Source: CAYOZN01 sp964408455
Lineage (GTDB): Bacteria; Planctomycetota; Phycisphaerae; UBA1845; UTPLA1
Direction of reading: 5' to 3'
Assembly (NCBI GenBank): GCA_964408455.1
Contig: CAYOZN010000001.1
Location: 372,001 to 436,000, forward strand
DNA length: 64,000 bases
The notes under the pieces were generated by a model. That model was not told the origin of the DNA. It was given only the letters and a program-made list of their open reading frames with translations, and made no database searches. Made by a program: the position numbers and the translations under genes. Of this stretch, positions 9,167-17,801 are shown one piece after another; the first letter of the stretch is position 1, and each line of letters opens with the position of its first letter.

Positions 9167-10009
9167 TCAGTCGCCTGCCAGTGCCGCTTCCAGTTCCCGC
9201 GACGCTTCGGCTTCTTCGCTCTCATCGGCGCCGCCGTACGACTCCAGCTCCTGTGCCTTCGTCAGGGCATCGGTCGCCTTGTCGTAGCGCCCCAGCACAT
9301 CGTACAGCCGCGAGAGCTGCCGATAGTCGTCGGCGGTCAGGTCGGCGCCGTTGGTCCGTCGGGTCACCCGATCGGCCAGGGCGCGAAGCTCCTCGCGGGC
9401 AGCCGGCGGGATGGCCGCGTCGAATTCCGCCAGCGACAGGTCGCGTGTCGCCTGACGGGCCGCGTCGGAGTCGCTACTTGGAGCGGGCGGCTCCGGTGCC
9501 TGCGGGTCGGCACCGCTTCGAGCACTCGCATTTCCAGTATTTGCTGCCGCGTCTGTCGGCACATCCACCTGTGTAGATTCACCTGTCGAATGGGGTGCCG
9601 ATGTGGGCGCCGCCGCAGCCTGATTGCGTTTCGCGTCGGCGGCCTGTGCGACTGGCGCGGTCTTATGCGAGTCGGCCGCCTGCTCCTCAGCGCGCGTGTC
9701 CGCCTCACGCGCGCCCTTTGTCGACGCATCCGGCTCCCGCTTTGCCGCCGCCTCGACAAACCTGCCGTTCGGTCCATAAAGTCCCTGGCCGGGCTCGTTC
9801 GAACTCAACGCCAAAGCCTGCTCGCGAGTAAGCGACACCCTGGCGGAGGGGCCGAACCCGGCATTATGTGTGGACGATGTGCCTGCCTCCCTGGGAGAGG
9901 GAGGGGTAAGATACGCCGGCAAGTCAGCGATGATTGCAGGTAACATATCCCACCTCGTTTTGGCTACCGATCGCCACGCACGATCGGGCATGTCAGAGTA
10001 AAAATCCAT
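9167..10009 (-). CDS. Pro/Ala-rich protein with C-terminal TPR-like segment
   Basis: A 280-residue protein of unknown function; the ATG at 10009 is preferred over a longer frame reaching 10147. The middle (residues about 60-200) is low-complexity and rich in Ala, Pro, Asp and Thr, and is likely disordered. The C-terminal 90 residues are helical, and LSRLYDVLGRYDKATDALTKAQELE looks like a tetratricopeptide repeat. No signal peptide is evident. It lies downstream of nuoC on the same strand, 163 bases away, and no functional link is apparent. Confidence 0.55.
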   Translation of the reverse strand: MDFYSDMPDRAWRSVAKTRWDMLPAIIADLPAYLTPPSPREAGTSSTHNAGFGPSARVSLTREQALALSSNEPGQGLYGPNGRFVEAAAKREPDASTKGAREADTRAEEQAADSHKTAPVAQAADAKRNQAAAAPTSAPHSTGESTQVDVPTDAAANTGNASARSGADPQAPEPPAPSSDSDAARQATRDLSLAEFDAAIPPAAREELRALADRVTRRTNGADLTADDYRQLSRLYDVLGRYDKATDALTKAQELESYGGADESEEAEASRELEAALAGD

Positions 10010-10172
10010 AGTGGCAGCGGCCTTCGTCAAGTCGATTTCGGACTTCGGGCGCGTGCCTTCGCACGGTGCGATAATAGCGCGGCGGACACACGCGCGCGGG
10101 CGTGCCTTACAGGTGTCACCAGGAAAATTCTGAAGGGAAAGGGGCAACCGTACCGGGCGGAGGGCCGCGGCG

Positions 10173-10706
10173 TCAGGCGCTCTCGCGCGTCACGACGTCG
10201 TAGTTTTCCCGCTCCCCGCGGCCGCGAAGGGGATAGTCCTTCCGCAGGGGATGGGCCGGAAAGCCATCCCACGTGAGAATCCGCCGCAGATCGGGATGCC
10301 CGTCGAAACGCACGCCGAACATGTCGAAGACTTCGCGCTCCATCCAGTCGGCGCCCTTCCACAGGTGCACGACGGACGGCACGGCCGGGGCGGGATCGTT
10401 GGCGAAACACTTCACCCACAGCCGGTGATTGTGCGTCAGCGACAATAGCGAGTAGATCACGCCATAGCGATCCGTCGCATCCGGAAAATTCAGATAGTCC
10501 ACGCACGTCAGATCGACGAGCTGCTCGAACCGCATCCGCTCGTCGTCGCGCAGGAACTGCATCACGGCCAGCAGCCGGTCGGCCGGGACACGGATGTACA
10601 TCTGGTCGCCGGGCATGTTGCCGCGCATCACCAGCGGCAGGGCGGCAAGCCCGAGATCGGGAAACTCTGCCCGCAGGATTTCGACCATTGCTTCGGCCGT
10701 CGCCAT
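10173..10706 (-). CDS. nuoC: NADH-quinone oxidoreductase subunit C (30-kDa subunit)
   Basis: A 177-residue subunit of the peripheral arm of complex I. The ATG at 10706 begins five bases after the nuoB stop. The family signature is clear: LVDLTCVDYLNFPD, the HNHRLWVKCF strand, then WMEREVFDMFGVRFDGHPDLRRIL and HPLRKDYPL. A longer frame extends into nuoB in another reading frame and is not used. It is the last of three nuo genes here, and nuoD does not follow, although nuoC and nuoD are adjacent or fused in most bacteria. Confidence 0.96.
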   Translation of the reverse strand: MATAEAMVEILRAEFPDLGLAALPLVMRGNMPGDQMYIRVPADRLLAVMQFLRDDERMRFEQLVDLTCVDYLNFPDATDRYGVIYSLLSLTHNHRLWVKCFANDPAPAVPSVVHLWKGADWMEREVFDMFGVRFDGHPDLRRILTWDGFPAHPLRKDYPLRGRGERENYDVVTRESA

Positions 10707-10711
10707 GCGAT

Positions 10712-11302
10712 CTACCCTGCTCCGCCAGCCGCGACATTCAGCTGGTATGTCGGCTCGACCACGAGGCCCAGCCCTTTGCCGCGCTCGGCGCTGGGACGAA
10801 CGCCGTCCTTCTCGACGATCCGCTGGATGGCCATGACGCCTTCGATCAGCGTCTCGGGCCGCGGCGGACAGCCGGGCACATACACATCGACCGGGAGAAA
10901 CTGATCGACGCCCTGAACGACCGCGTAGGTATCGAAGACGCCGCCGGTGCTGGCACAGGCGCCCATCGAGATGACCCACTTCGGCTCGGTGATCTGCATG
11001 TAGATCCGCTGGAGCACCGGCATCATCTTGATGGCCACGCGACCGGCACAGATGAGCAGATCGCTCTGCCGCGGGCTGAAACGCATGACCTCGGCGCCGA
11101 AGCGGGCCAGATCGTACCGGCTCGAGGCCGTGGCCATCAGCTCGATGCCGCAGCAGGCCGTCGCAAACGGCAGCGGCCACAGCGAATTCTTGCGGCTCCA
11201 GTTGATGCCGTTTTCGCGGATGAAGCCTACCAGGTCCGCCAGGCGCGTGGTCAGCACGTCATCGCCGGACATGGTGTGCGGATTGGTCTGCGACTTCTGC
11301 AT
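10712..11302 (-). CDS. nuoB: NADH-quinone oxidoreductase subunit B
   Basis: A 196-residue subunit that carries the terminal N2 [4Fe-4S] cluster, which passes electrons to quinone. Ligand cysteines are visible in ATACCGIELM (adjacent pair), MGACAS and VPGCPPRPE. WVISMG and the loop FSPRQSDLLICAGRV are also typical. It sits between nuoA (159-base gap) and nuoC (5-base gap) on the same strand. Intact ligands indicate an active subunit. Confidence 0.97.
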   Translation of the reverse strand: MQKSQTNPHTMSGDDVLTTRLADLVGFIRENGINWSRKNSLWPLPFATACCGIELMATASSRYDLARFGAEVMRFSPRQSDLLICAGRVAIKMMPVLQRIYMQITEPKWVISMGACASTGGVFDTYAVVQGVDQFLPVDVYVPGCPPRPETLIEGVMAIQRIVEKDGVRPSAERGKGLGLVVEPTYQLNVAAGGAG

Positions 11303-11461
11303 GATGCTCTGCTCATTCGCACTGCCGGGCGGACTGGTCTCTTATTCACGCTTCGCGGCCGGATGCCGTAACAACCATTCGCCGCCCATCCGGGGATCAT
11401 AGACGCCCGGCAGGGCTTGTCACCTGAGCCCGGCCGGTGCCTGCCGGTGCGGGGGCAAACG

Positions 11462-11890
11462 TCAATCGTATCTCAACACGCCCTTGCCCCATTCGTAAGC
11501 GAAGCCAACGATCAGGATAAGGAAAAAGACCGCCATCACGCCGAAGAGCATGGGCGCATCCGCCGCCAGGACCGTGTCTCGGCCGGACTTTGCCTCGATG
11601 AAGGCCACCGCCCACGGGTAGGCGAAGATCAGCTCGACGTCGAAGATGAGGAACATCATCGCGACGAGGTAGAACTTCACGTTGAAACGACGCCGCGCAT
11701 CGCCGATCGGCGGCATGCCGGATTCGTAGGTCGTGTCCTTGATATCGCCGCTACGCTTCGCCTTGGGAATCAGGTGCGTGAGCAGCATGATCACGATGCC
11801 CACGGCCACCACCAGCGTCAGGAGGATGACGATGGGCGTGTAACCCAGGTCTGCGACGTCTGCGAGTTGTTGGCCTGCGACGGCGTGCAT
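11462..11890 (-). CDS. nuoA: NADH-quinone oxidoreductase subunit A
   Basis: A 142-residue membrane subunit of complex I with three transmembrane helices (about residues 18-40, 72-92 and 110-132). The conserved loop YESGMPPIGDARRRFNVKFY and the helix with FLIFDVELIFAYPWA are diagnostic; the acidic residues in that helix belong to the quinone/proton pathway. It is first in a nuoABC cluster on the minus strand. Confidence 0.97.
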   Translation of the reverse strand: MHAVAGQQLADVADLGYTPIVILLTLVVAVGIVIMLLTHLIPKAKRSGDIKDTTYESGMPPIGDARRRFNVKFYLVAMMFLIFDVELIFAYPWAVAFIEAKSGRDTVLAADAPMLFGVMAVFFLILIVGFAYEWGKGVLRYD

Positions 11891-12353
11891 GCAATTCCTG
11901 TCATCGGCAGTGGCCTGGATGGGCCGCTACGGTGGTTTGTGAAAAAAATCACGACCGCCGACAGGTTACTGATCCGCAGAGGGCACTGCAAGTTGGGCTC
12001 GTTCGCTTACTCGACCGGGAGCCACAGCCCGGCACCGTGTGACCTTCCATACGCCTGCTTCGGCCGCCGGCTCCCTGACACCGACAAAACGCCGATCGGG
12101 AAGGCTGGATCTGGCGCAGTGGTGCTCACCCCAGACAGCCGGCACCCTTGCCATGACTGGCCTTCCCGATTAAATTACCGCGTTTCTCGACTCGCCGCCG
12201 GTTCAAACGAACCGAGCGCCCGCCGGCCGGACCGCCCCGACGCCGCCGGCGAAAAAAGGTCGACATCGCGACACCGGACGGGGCGGCAGGCGGCGCGGCG
12301 CGCTTCACCGGCGCGGCTCGCGGCGCTGCGATTATTTAAGGAGTTCCACAGGT
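11891..12353. other. Divergent intergenic region between nuoA and rpsD
   Basis: 463 bases between divergent genes with no credible ORF. It holds a candidate promoter for rpsD (12148-12176) and a long GC-rich leader downstream of it, including the small hairpin GGTTCAAACGAACC. The upstream part presumably contains the nuoA promoter, which I could not identify. Confidence 0.6.
12148..12176 (+). promoter_or_regulatory. Candidate sigma-70-type promoter for rpsD
   Basis: TTGCCA and TAAATT separated by 17 bases match the bacterial housekeeping consensus fairly well in an otherwise very GC-rich stretch. Transcription would begin near 12183, leaving a leader of about 170 bases before the rpsD start. 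Confidence 0.4.
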
Positions 12354-12962
12354 ATGGGCAGTTATCATGGACCGAAGGTGCGCCTCAGCCGTGCGCTGGG
12401 CGTGCCAATCGCCGAGACCCCCAAGCACATGCGCCTGCGGCGCGAGAATGCCCCCGGCATGCACGCCCTCCGCCGCTCCCGCAAGAGCCTGTACGGCCAG
12501 CAGCTCGCCGAAAAGCAGAAGCTCGCCCGCTATTACAACGTCCGCGACGGTCAGCTCCGCCGCTACATGCACGAGGCCGCCCGCGCCAAGCGCAACACGC
12601 CCGAGGTGCTGCACGAAATTCTCGAGACGCGGCTGGATAATGTCATCCGCCGCCTCGGCTGGGCTCGCACCATCTGGCAGGCACGGCAGATGGTCTCCCA
12701 CGCCCATTTCAAGGTTAACGGTCAGAAGGTCAACATCGCGTCCTACCGCCTGCAGCCCGGCGACACCGTCTCGGTCCGGGACAAGAGCAACAAGTTCGTG
12801 AAGGCCGCCAGCGAGACGGCCGAAGTCCACCTCACGCTCGACTGGCTCCAGCGCGACGAGAACAAGCTCGAAGTCCGGATCGCCCGCATGCCCACGCTCC
12901 AGGACAGCCGCATGCCGTTCGATCTCGACTTCAACAAGATTGTCGAGTACTACAGCCGCTGA
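12354..12962 (+). CDS. rpsD: 30S ribosomal protein S4
   Basis: A 202-residue primary 16S rRNA-binding protein that nucleates small-subunit assembly. The N-terminal S4 domain is followed by the S4 RNA-binding fold (RLDNVIRRLGWARTIWQARQMVSHAHFKVNG...). It lacks the N-terminal zinc cysteines, so it is the zinc-independent form. AAGGAG (12338-12343) lies 10 bases before the ATG. The gene stands alone, outside the usual alpha operon with rpsM, rpsK and rpoA, and is closed by a strong terminator. Confidence 0.97.
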   Translation: MGSYHGPKVRLSRALGVPIAETPKHMRLRRENAPGMHALRRSRKSLYGQQLAEKQKLARYYNVRDGQLRRYMHEAARAKRNTPEVLHEILETRLDNVIRRLGWARTIWQARQMVSHAHFKVNGQKVNIASYRLQPGDTVSVRDKSNKFVKAASETAEVHLTLDWLQRDENKLEVRIARMPTLQDSRMPFDLDFNKIVEYYSR

Positions 12963-12994
12963 TCGGCGTTCAACGGCGCAATATCGACTGTCAC

Positions 12995-13030
12995 AGGGTC
13001 GCGCTCTCTTCGGAAGCGCGACCCTTTTTT
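12995..13030 (+). terminator. Rho-independent terminator of rpsD
   Basis: A perfect 11-bp stem (AGGGTCGCGCT / AGCGCGACCCT) around a 9-base loop, followed by a run of T at 13025-13030, 32 bases after the rpsD stop. Confidence 0.9.
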
Positions 13031-13089
13031 CTTGCATCATCGCAAAATTGCGATTGGCTGCTTGATCAGGCGCGCGCTGCCGGGGCCCA

Positions 13090-14031
13090 ATGATGGTCGT
13101 CTTCTACACCGATTGCTTTGTTCTCCCGCTGCCGCCGGGGCATCGATTCCCGATGGAGAAATACGCGATGCTTCGCGAGCGGGTCGCGCGGGAGTGGCCC
13201 GCCGGCCTTGCCGATATCCGCATACCCGCCGCTGCAACGGATGCCGAGCTCTCAATCGCCCACGATCGCGGATACGTTCAATGCGTCGCCCGCGGCGAAC
13301 TCCCGCCGGCGCAGATTCGACAGCTTGGCTTTCCCTGGTCGCCGGAACTGGTCGAACGGTCGCGTCGCTCGGTGGGCGCCACGATCGAGGCCTGCCGGGC
13401 CGCGTTTTCCGATGGCGTCTCCGTCAATCTCGCCGGCGGCACGCACCACGCCTTTGCCGACGCTCCGCAGGGCTACTGCGTCTTCAACGATGCCGTAGTC
13501 GCGGCACGGCTCATGCAGCGGGAGGGCCGCGCCCGCCGCGTCGCGATCATCGACTGCGACGTTCATCAGGGTAATGGCACCGCCGCCCTGGCCGCCGGCG
13601 ATGCGTCGATCTTCACTTTCTCCATCCATGGCCAGAAGAATTTTCCGTTTCGCAAGGAACGGAGTGATCTGGATGTCGGCCTTGCCGACGGCACTGGCGA
13701 CCGCGAATTTCTCGCAGGCGTCGCGCGCGGCATCCGCGCTGCCATCGAGATTCACGAACCCGATCTCGTCATATACCTGGCCGGGGCCGATCCGCACGAA
13801 GGCGACAGGCTGGGTCGCCTGAGCGTCACCAAGGCCGGGCTCGCCCGCCGCGATGACATGGTGCTCGGCGCCTGCCGCGACCGCCGCATCCCCGTCGCCA
13901 TCGCCATGGCAGGGGGGTACGGCCGCGATATTTCCAACACGGTGGATATTCAGTTCGCCACCGTCGCTCGCGCGGCAGCCGTGTCGATCGGCTGGACAGA
14001 CTCGCCTGAACCGGCCGTTGCTCCCCGTTGA
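13090..14031 (+). CDS. Histone deacetylase family (class II-like) amidohydrolase
   Basis: A 313-residue protein with the arginase/deacetylase fold. The active-site His pair is His119/His120 in GGTHHAFAD. The zinc ligands Asp157 and His159 lie in IIDCDVHQGNGTA, and Asp234 in GADPHEGDRLGR. All key residues are present, so it should be catalytic. Bacterial members deacetylate acetyl-polyamines, acetoin-pathway proteins or other acetylated amines; the substrate here is unknown. The start could be either of two adjacent ATG codons (13090 or 13093). It begins 60 bases after the rpsD terminator and is probably independently transcribed. Confidence 0.92.
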   Translation: MMVVFYTDCFVLPLPPGHRFPMEKYAMLRERVAREWPAGLADIRIPAAATDAELSIAHDRGYVQCVARGELPPAQIRQLGFPWSPELVERSRRSVGATIEACRAAFSDGVSVNLAGGTHHAFADAPQGYCVFNDAVVAARLMQREGRARRVAIIDCDVHQGNGTAALAAGDASIFTFSIHGQKNFPFRKERSDLDVGLADGTGDREFLAGVARGIRAAIEIHEPDLVIYLAGADPHEGDRLGRLSVTKAGLARRDDMVLGACRDRRIPVAIAMAGGYGRDISNTVDIQFATVARAAAVSIGWTDSPEPAVAPR

Positions 14032-14171
14032 AAAATCGCAGCGTGCAAGTGCCGTCCCGGAATTTCCGACGATTTCGAAGATAGCCCGCTACCATCCGCT
14101 GAGCGCCGGTTCGCCGATGCCGATCGCGTCGGTGTGAAAATCAGCGTTGAACGGGAAGTGAGGGTATTCGA

Positions 14172-14720
14172 GTGCGTCGCATGCAGTCAGTCGGACGTCG
14201 GATTTGCGCCGGTGCAGCGGCGGCAACGGTTCTCATTCATTCAGGTTGCTCCCTGGCGGCCCTGTATCCACCGCTGGATGTCGCCGACAACGTCGATATC
14301 GCGAGTTACACGGGCCTCTGGTACGAAATCGCCCGGTATCCGACTCGCTTTCAGGAAGGCTGCTATGCGGTCACTGCCGAGTACACGTTGCGGGACGACG
14401 GCCGCGTCCGCGTCGTCAACGCGTGCCATGAAGACTCGGTGGATGGCCCCATCCGCACCATCGAAGGCTTTGCCGAAGTGGCCGATGACGAGACCAATGC
14501 CAGGCTCACTGTGTACTTCTTTTATCCGTTTGGCGCGCCGTATTGGATTCTGGAACTGGACGAAGACTACCGATGGGCGGTGATCGGCGAACCCAGTCGG
14601 ACCTATCTGTGGATCCTCAGCCGAACGCCGACGCTGGATGCTCAAACCTATGAGGCGATTCTCACGCGGCTGCCCGAAAAAGGATATGACCCCGCGCGGC
14701 TCATGTTGACGCCGCAGTAG
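14172..14720 (+). CDS. Lipocalin (Blc-like), probable envelope lipoprotein
   Basis: 182 residues from a GTG start; an ATG nine bases later is an alternative. The N-terminus is hydrophobic and ends in HSGC, a weak lipobox. The lipocalin signature TGLWYEIARYPTRFQEGC is clear, followed by YTLRDDGRVRVVNAC and the C-terminal YLWILSRTPTLD found in bacterial lipocalin Blc. Blc binds fatty acids or lysophospholipids at the outer membrane. It converges on the cytochrome gene ending at 14759, with 38 bases between the two stops. Confidence 0.9.
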   Translation: MRRMQSVGRRICAGAAAATVLIHSGCSLAALYPPLDVADNVDIASYTGLWYEIARYPTRFQEGCYAVTAEYTLRDDGRVRVVNACHEDSVDGPIRTIEGFAEVADDETNARLTVYFFYPFGAPYWILELDEDYRWAVIGEPSRTYLWILSRTPTLDAQTYEAILTRLPEKGYDPARLMLTPQ

Positions 14721-14758
14721 TTTCGCGGCGGCAACTCACCAGTCTAACGCGTGACAGA

Positions 14759-15877
14759 CTACGGCTCTGTGCCGCCATTCGCTTCGGGCGCGATGAATCC
14801 GGGAAAGTGAAACGTCCGCCCCTCGTCGATGTGCTCGATCATCTGTGTGACCACCGGCGCCATCAGGGCCTGCACCCGTGCTTCCGGATAGCCGGCGGCT
14901 GCAAAGTCCAGAAGCCCGCCTGACGGCCGATGACAATCGGAACACCGCAGGGCTTCGCTGCGGCGCAGGGGGTGTATCTTCTCCAGAAGCTGCGCGCGAT
15001 CGGCCTCACTCATCGTGCTGCCGCTTCGCAAGTACTGCTCCACCAGCGGGCCGGTGTTCGGATGCGCGAGAATCGGCCGCCCGTCCGCGCCAACCATCGC
15101 CAGTTTTGCCCCATACTCGCCGCGAAAGTGGCGGGGCAGGCTGTTCCGCACCGATTCAATCAGCGTCGCGAAGGCGGGGTTCTCCACTCGGATCGCCGCA
15201 ACGTGATCGGCCAGCAACTTCAGCGCCGGCAACTCGTCCGCCGCGGTTGCCGCCGTGCGCAGCAGGCCCACGAGCCGGTCCTGAAAGTCTTCGTCCGGCG
15301 CCGGCGGGGAGGCGCCGTGCCCGGCCGATGTCACCAGGTCGTAGGCGTCGAGGATGGCGGGCCGCTCCCGAGCCTGGCCGGTTTTCAGATCGTACCACGC
15401 CAGCCGCAGCGGTCTGTCCTCGGTCTTCATGTGGCACACGCCGCAGTGAATGCTGGTCGCGTGCATGTTGAGGAATGCCCGCACCTCCTTGCGCCGCGAA
15501 TGCGGCAGGGGGGCGTGGCAGCCGCCGCGTGCACAAGTATTGAAATTGTCGGGCTCAAGCCATGAATCGATGCGGTGGTAATGGGCCGGCGGCGTGCGCG
15601 GGTGCTCCGTCCAGTCCAGGGCCTTGAACGACGCGCGCGTCGAACGCAGAAACGATTCATCCAGCCGCGCGGGAAAACCCGTGATCTGCTCCGGCACGAT
15701 GGTCGGCGCGAAGAGCGAACCGATCAGGTACGCCACGGACTGGTAAGTGAGATAGCCAATCAGCCCGATCAAGACCGTGGCATAGATCCGCGGAATCACC
15801 CGGACAAATCCGACCAGCGCGCGCACGGTACCCCGCCCCAGCACTCGCATGAATCGGCGCAATTCGAAGGGCTTCAT
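14759..15877 (-). CDS. Membrane-anchored triheme cytochrome c-type protein
   Basis: A 372-residue protein with a long hydrophobic segment at residues about 20-60, so it is anchored facing the periplasm. Heme-binding motifs are CARGGCH (a CX4CH type), CGVCH and CSDCH. The remainder is helical and does not match a family I can name. It follows the octaheme-b561 gene by four bases and is surely in the same operon, so it likely takes electrons from that membrane oxidoreductase. Whether the CX4CH motif carries heme is unproven. Confidence 0.8.
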   Translation of the reverse strand: MKPFELRRFMRVLGRGTVRALVGFVRVIPRIYATVLIGLIGYLTYQSVAYLIGSLFAPTIVPEQITGFPARLDESFLRSTRASFKALDWTEHPRTPPAHYHRIDSWLEPDNFNTCARGGCHAPLPHSRRKEVRAFLNMHATSIHCGVCHMKTEDRPLRLAWYDLKTGQARERPAILDAYDLVTSAGHGASPPAPDEDFQDRLVGLLRTAATAADELPALKLLADHVAAIRVENPAFATLIESVRNSLPRHFRGEYGAKLAMVGADGRPILAHPNTGPLVEQYLRSGSTMSEADRAQLLEKIHPLRRSEALRCSDCHRPSGGLLDFAAAGYPEARVQALMAPVVTQMIEHIDEGRTFHFPGFIAPEANGGTEP

Positions 15878-15881
15878 CGCC

Positions 15882-17801
15882 TCAGTCGCCCTCCGTTGAG
15901 AGACCCAGGTGCCGGGCCACGTCCTCGATCATTTCGCCGTGTTCTTCCTCGAGCTTGGCCGACGGAGTGTGACCTGTGATCGTGGCCGGCGACAGCGGAA
16001 ACACCTTGGGCGCCAGAATCACGTTGTATATGTGAAGAATGCCGACGTGAATCAGCGCCAGAAAGGCCTCGTACGTGTGCGCGATCGTCGCCAGGTTGAA
16101 CGCCCGCCCGCTCAGGAAATGAGAACTGATCTGCTCGCCCCACAACAGTGCCCCGGTCACGCCCAATAGCGCCGTGCCCCAGAAAACGCCGAGGTATTCG
16201 AATTTCTCGGCCGGGCTGAAGCGACCGAATGTCGGCCGCTCACTGCGCAGGAACAGCAGGTACGCAAAGAGTTGTTTCGTCTTTCGCAGATCGTCCGGCG
16301 TAATCCACATCGGCAGCGAATACAGCGCCCGCACCAGCGGCCGCTCCGTGCCCTTGTCCACGTGCAGCCGGATGCGCTTCAGGAAATCGAAGAACACGTC
16401 CAGCATGTGAACCAAAAAGCCCACGACCAGCGCGATACCCGACCAGTGATGGACGATGCGCGCGATGTGCAGCCCGCCGAACAGGTTGACCATCGCGGAC
16501 GCCCAGGGTTCGCCCGCGAACTTCATCGGAAAGCCGGTCAGCACCAGCGTGATGAACAGGCCCGAGAGGAGCCAGTGTTCCACCCGCTGCCGCGGCGTGA
16601 ACCGTTTCAGCAGCGTCGGCCCGTCCGGATGCTGCATGATCCGGGCCATCAGCCGCCGGCTCTCGCCGGCTTCGTGATGCTCGCCACGGCCGACGGCGAC
16701 GTGAAACAGATCCAGCAGCACCAGCACCGCCGACGGCCCGAAGGTCAGCACCGTCAGGACGATGAAGATCGCCGCCAGGCCGAATTCGTACGTCCCTCGC
16801 GCCGTGGGAAGATCGAGATGGACCGCCGTCTCGGCGATGGTCTTCTGCGCCCCGGGATGACACTCAAAGCTGCGGCACGAATCGGCAATCCGCTCCGCAT
16901 GCACCGCCGAATTGGGATCATCCTTGCCCAGCATCATGTGGGCGTTCTGGCCGCGGGCCACGTGGCACGAAATGCAGTTTGCCGTCGAGTCGTCGCCCAG
17001 GAGCGCCGCCTTGCCGTGAAAGCTGCGCACGAAGCTGGCGACCGACTCGGGAAGCTCGAATTCCTCGAGCACCTGCGGATCGGTATGGCACAGCGAACAG
17101 ACCTGGGCCATCTCCAGCGCCGAGCGCGCATGCTGGAATCGCGACGCGATATGGCGCACGTAATAGGAGATATCCGCCGGCACCTTCTCCGAGTGGCATA
17201 CGTCGCAGCGATCGAACACCCGCTGCGACAACTCGTCGAACGCCGGAAAGATGTTTTCGATGTTTCGAAACAGCGGCTCATCGTGGCAGTAAAGGCAGGA
17301 CGATTGCCCGGTCTCCAGCACCGGCCCGCCCGTCAGATTGACCTCTTCAAGTACCTTTGGATTGTGCGCGCTTCGCGCCAGCATGCCGGCCACGTTCGAA
17401 TGGCTGAACTCCCGCTGCATCCCGCCCGGATCGCTCAAATGGCACTGGGTCGCGCAGTCCACCCGCGTGACCGGCAGGTGCGGCACCACCGTCACCTCGT
17501 CGCGCTTGTGACAATCGGTGCAGGCCAGCCGTGCATGCGGCCCGAGCCGGTGTGCCGTGTAATCCGGGTCGGTGAAGTACAGGTGGACCCGGCCCGTTTC
17601 GGTATCAAGCCGGCTCAGCCCTCGGAACTGGTGGCACAGCAGGCAGTTGTCGGGATCGTCGGCATGCGCTGCGGAACCCCAGGAAAGCGCCAGCAACAAA
17701 CCCACAACCCAACCCATTCGAACCGAACAGCGCAGCGGTGAAACGCCGGCACTTCGGCCGGGGCGGGGGCGAACGCAGGATGGAATCAAACTCAGCCTCA
17801 T
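15882..17801 (-). CDS. Multiheme cytochrome c fused to cytochrome b561-type membrane domain
   Basis: About 639 residues. The ATG at 17801 is taken; the ATG at 17717 gives a textbook signal peptide (MGWVVGLLLALSWGSAAHA) and may be the true start. The exported part has six CXXCH motifs (CLLCH, CTDCH, CLYCH, CDVCH, CSLCH, CISCH) plus CATQCH (CX3CH) and CRSFECH (CX4CH), so up to eight hemes. The C-terminal 270 residues form a b561/FdnI-like domain with several helices and His residues (RVEHWLLSG, HIARIVHHWSG, FLVHMLD, HVGILHIYN) suited to two b hemes. The architecture fits a quinone oxidoreductase that exchanges electrons with periplasmic cytochromes, broadly like Cbc-type complexes of Geobacter. 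Direction of electron flow is not known. Confidence 0.87.
   Translation of the reverse strand: MRLSLIPSCVRPRPGRSAGVSPLRCSVRMGWVVGLLLALSWGSAAHADDPDNCLLCHQFRGLSRLDTETGRVHLYFTDPDYTAHRLGPHARLACTDCHKRDEVTVVPHLPVTRVDCATQCHLSDPGGMQREFSHSNVAGMLARSAHNPKVLEEVNLTGGPVLETGQSSCLYCHDEPLFRNIENIFPAFDELSQRVFDRCDVCHSEKVPADISYYVRHIASRFQHARSALEMAQVCSLCHTDPQVLEEFELPESVASFVRSFHGKAALLGDDSTANCISCHVARGQNAHMMLGKDDPNSAVHAERIADSCRSFECHPGAQKTIAETAVHLDLPTARGTYEFGLAAIFIVLTVLTFGPSAVLVLLDLFHVAVGRGEHHEAGESRRLMARIMQHPDGPTLLKRFTPRQRVEHWLLSGLFITLVLTGFPMKFAGEPWASAMVNLFGGLHIARIVHHWSGIALVVGFLVHMLDVFFDFLKRIRLHVDKGTERPLVRALYSLPMWITPDDLRKTKQLFAYLLFLRSERPTFGRFSPAEKFEYLGVFWGTALLGVTGALLWGEQISSHFLSGRAFNLATIAHTYEAFLALIHVGILHIYNVILAPKVFPLSPATITGHTPSAKLEEEHGEMIEDVARHLGLSTEGD

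Noticed and set aside
10707..11180. Extension of nuoC into a 335-codon frame overlapping nuoB
   Set aside because: The nuoC family begins at the ATG at 10706. The extra N-terminal part is nuoB read in another frame.
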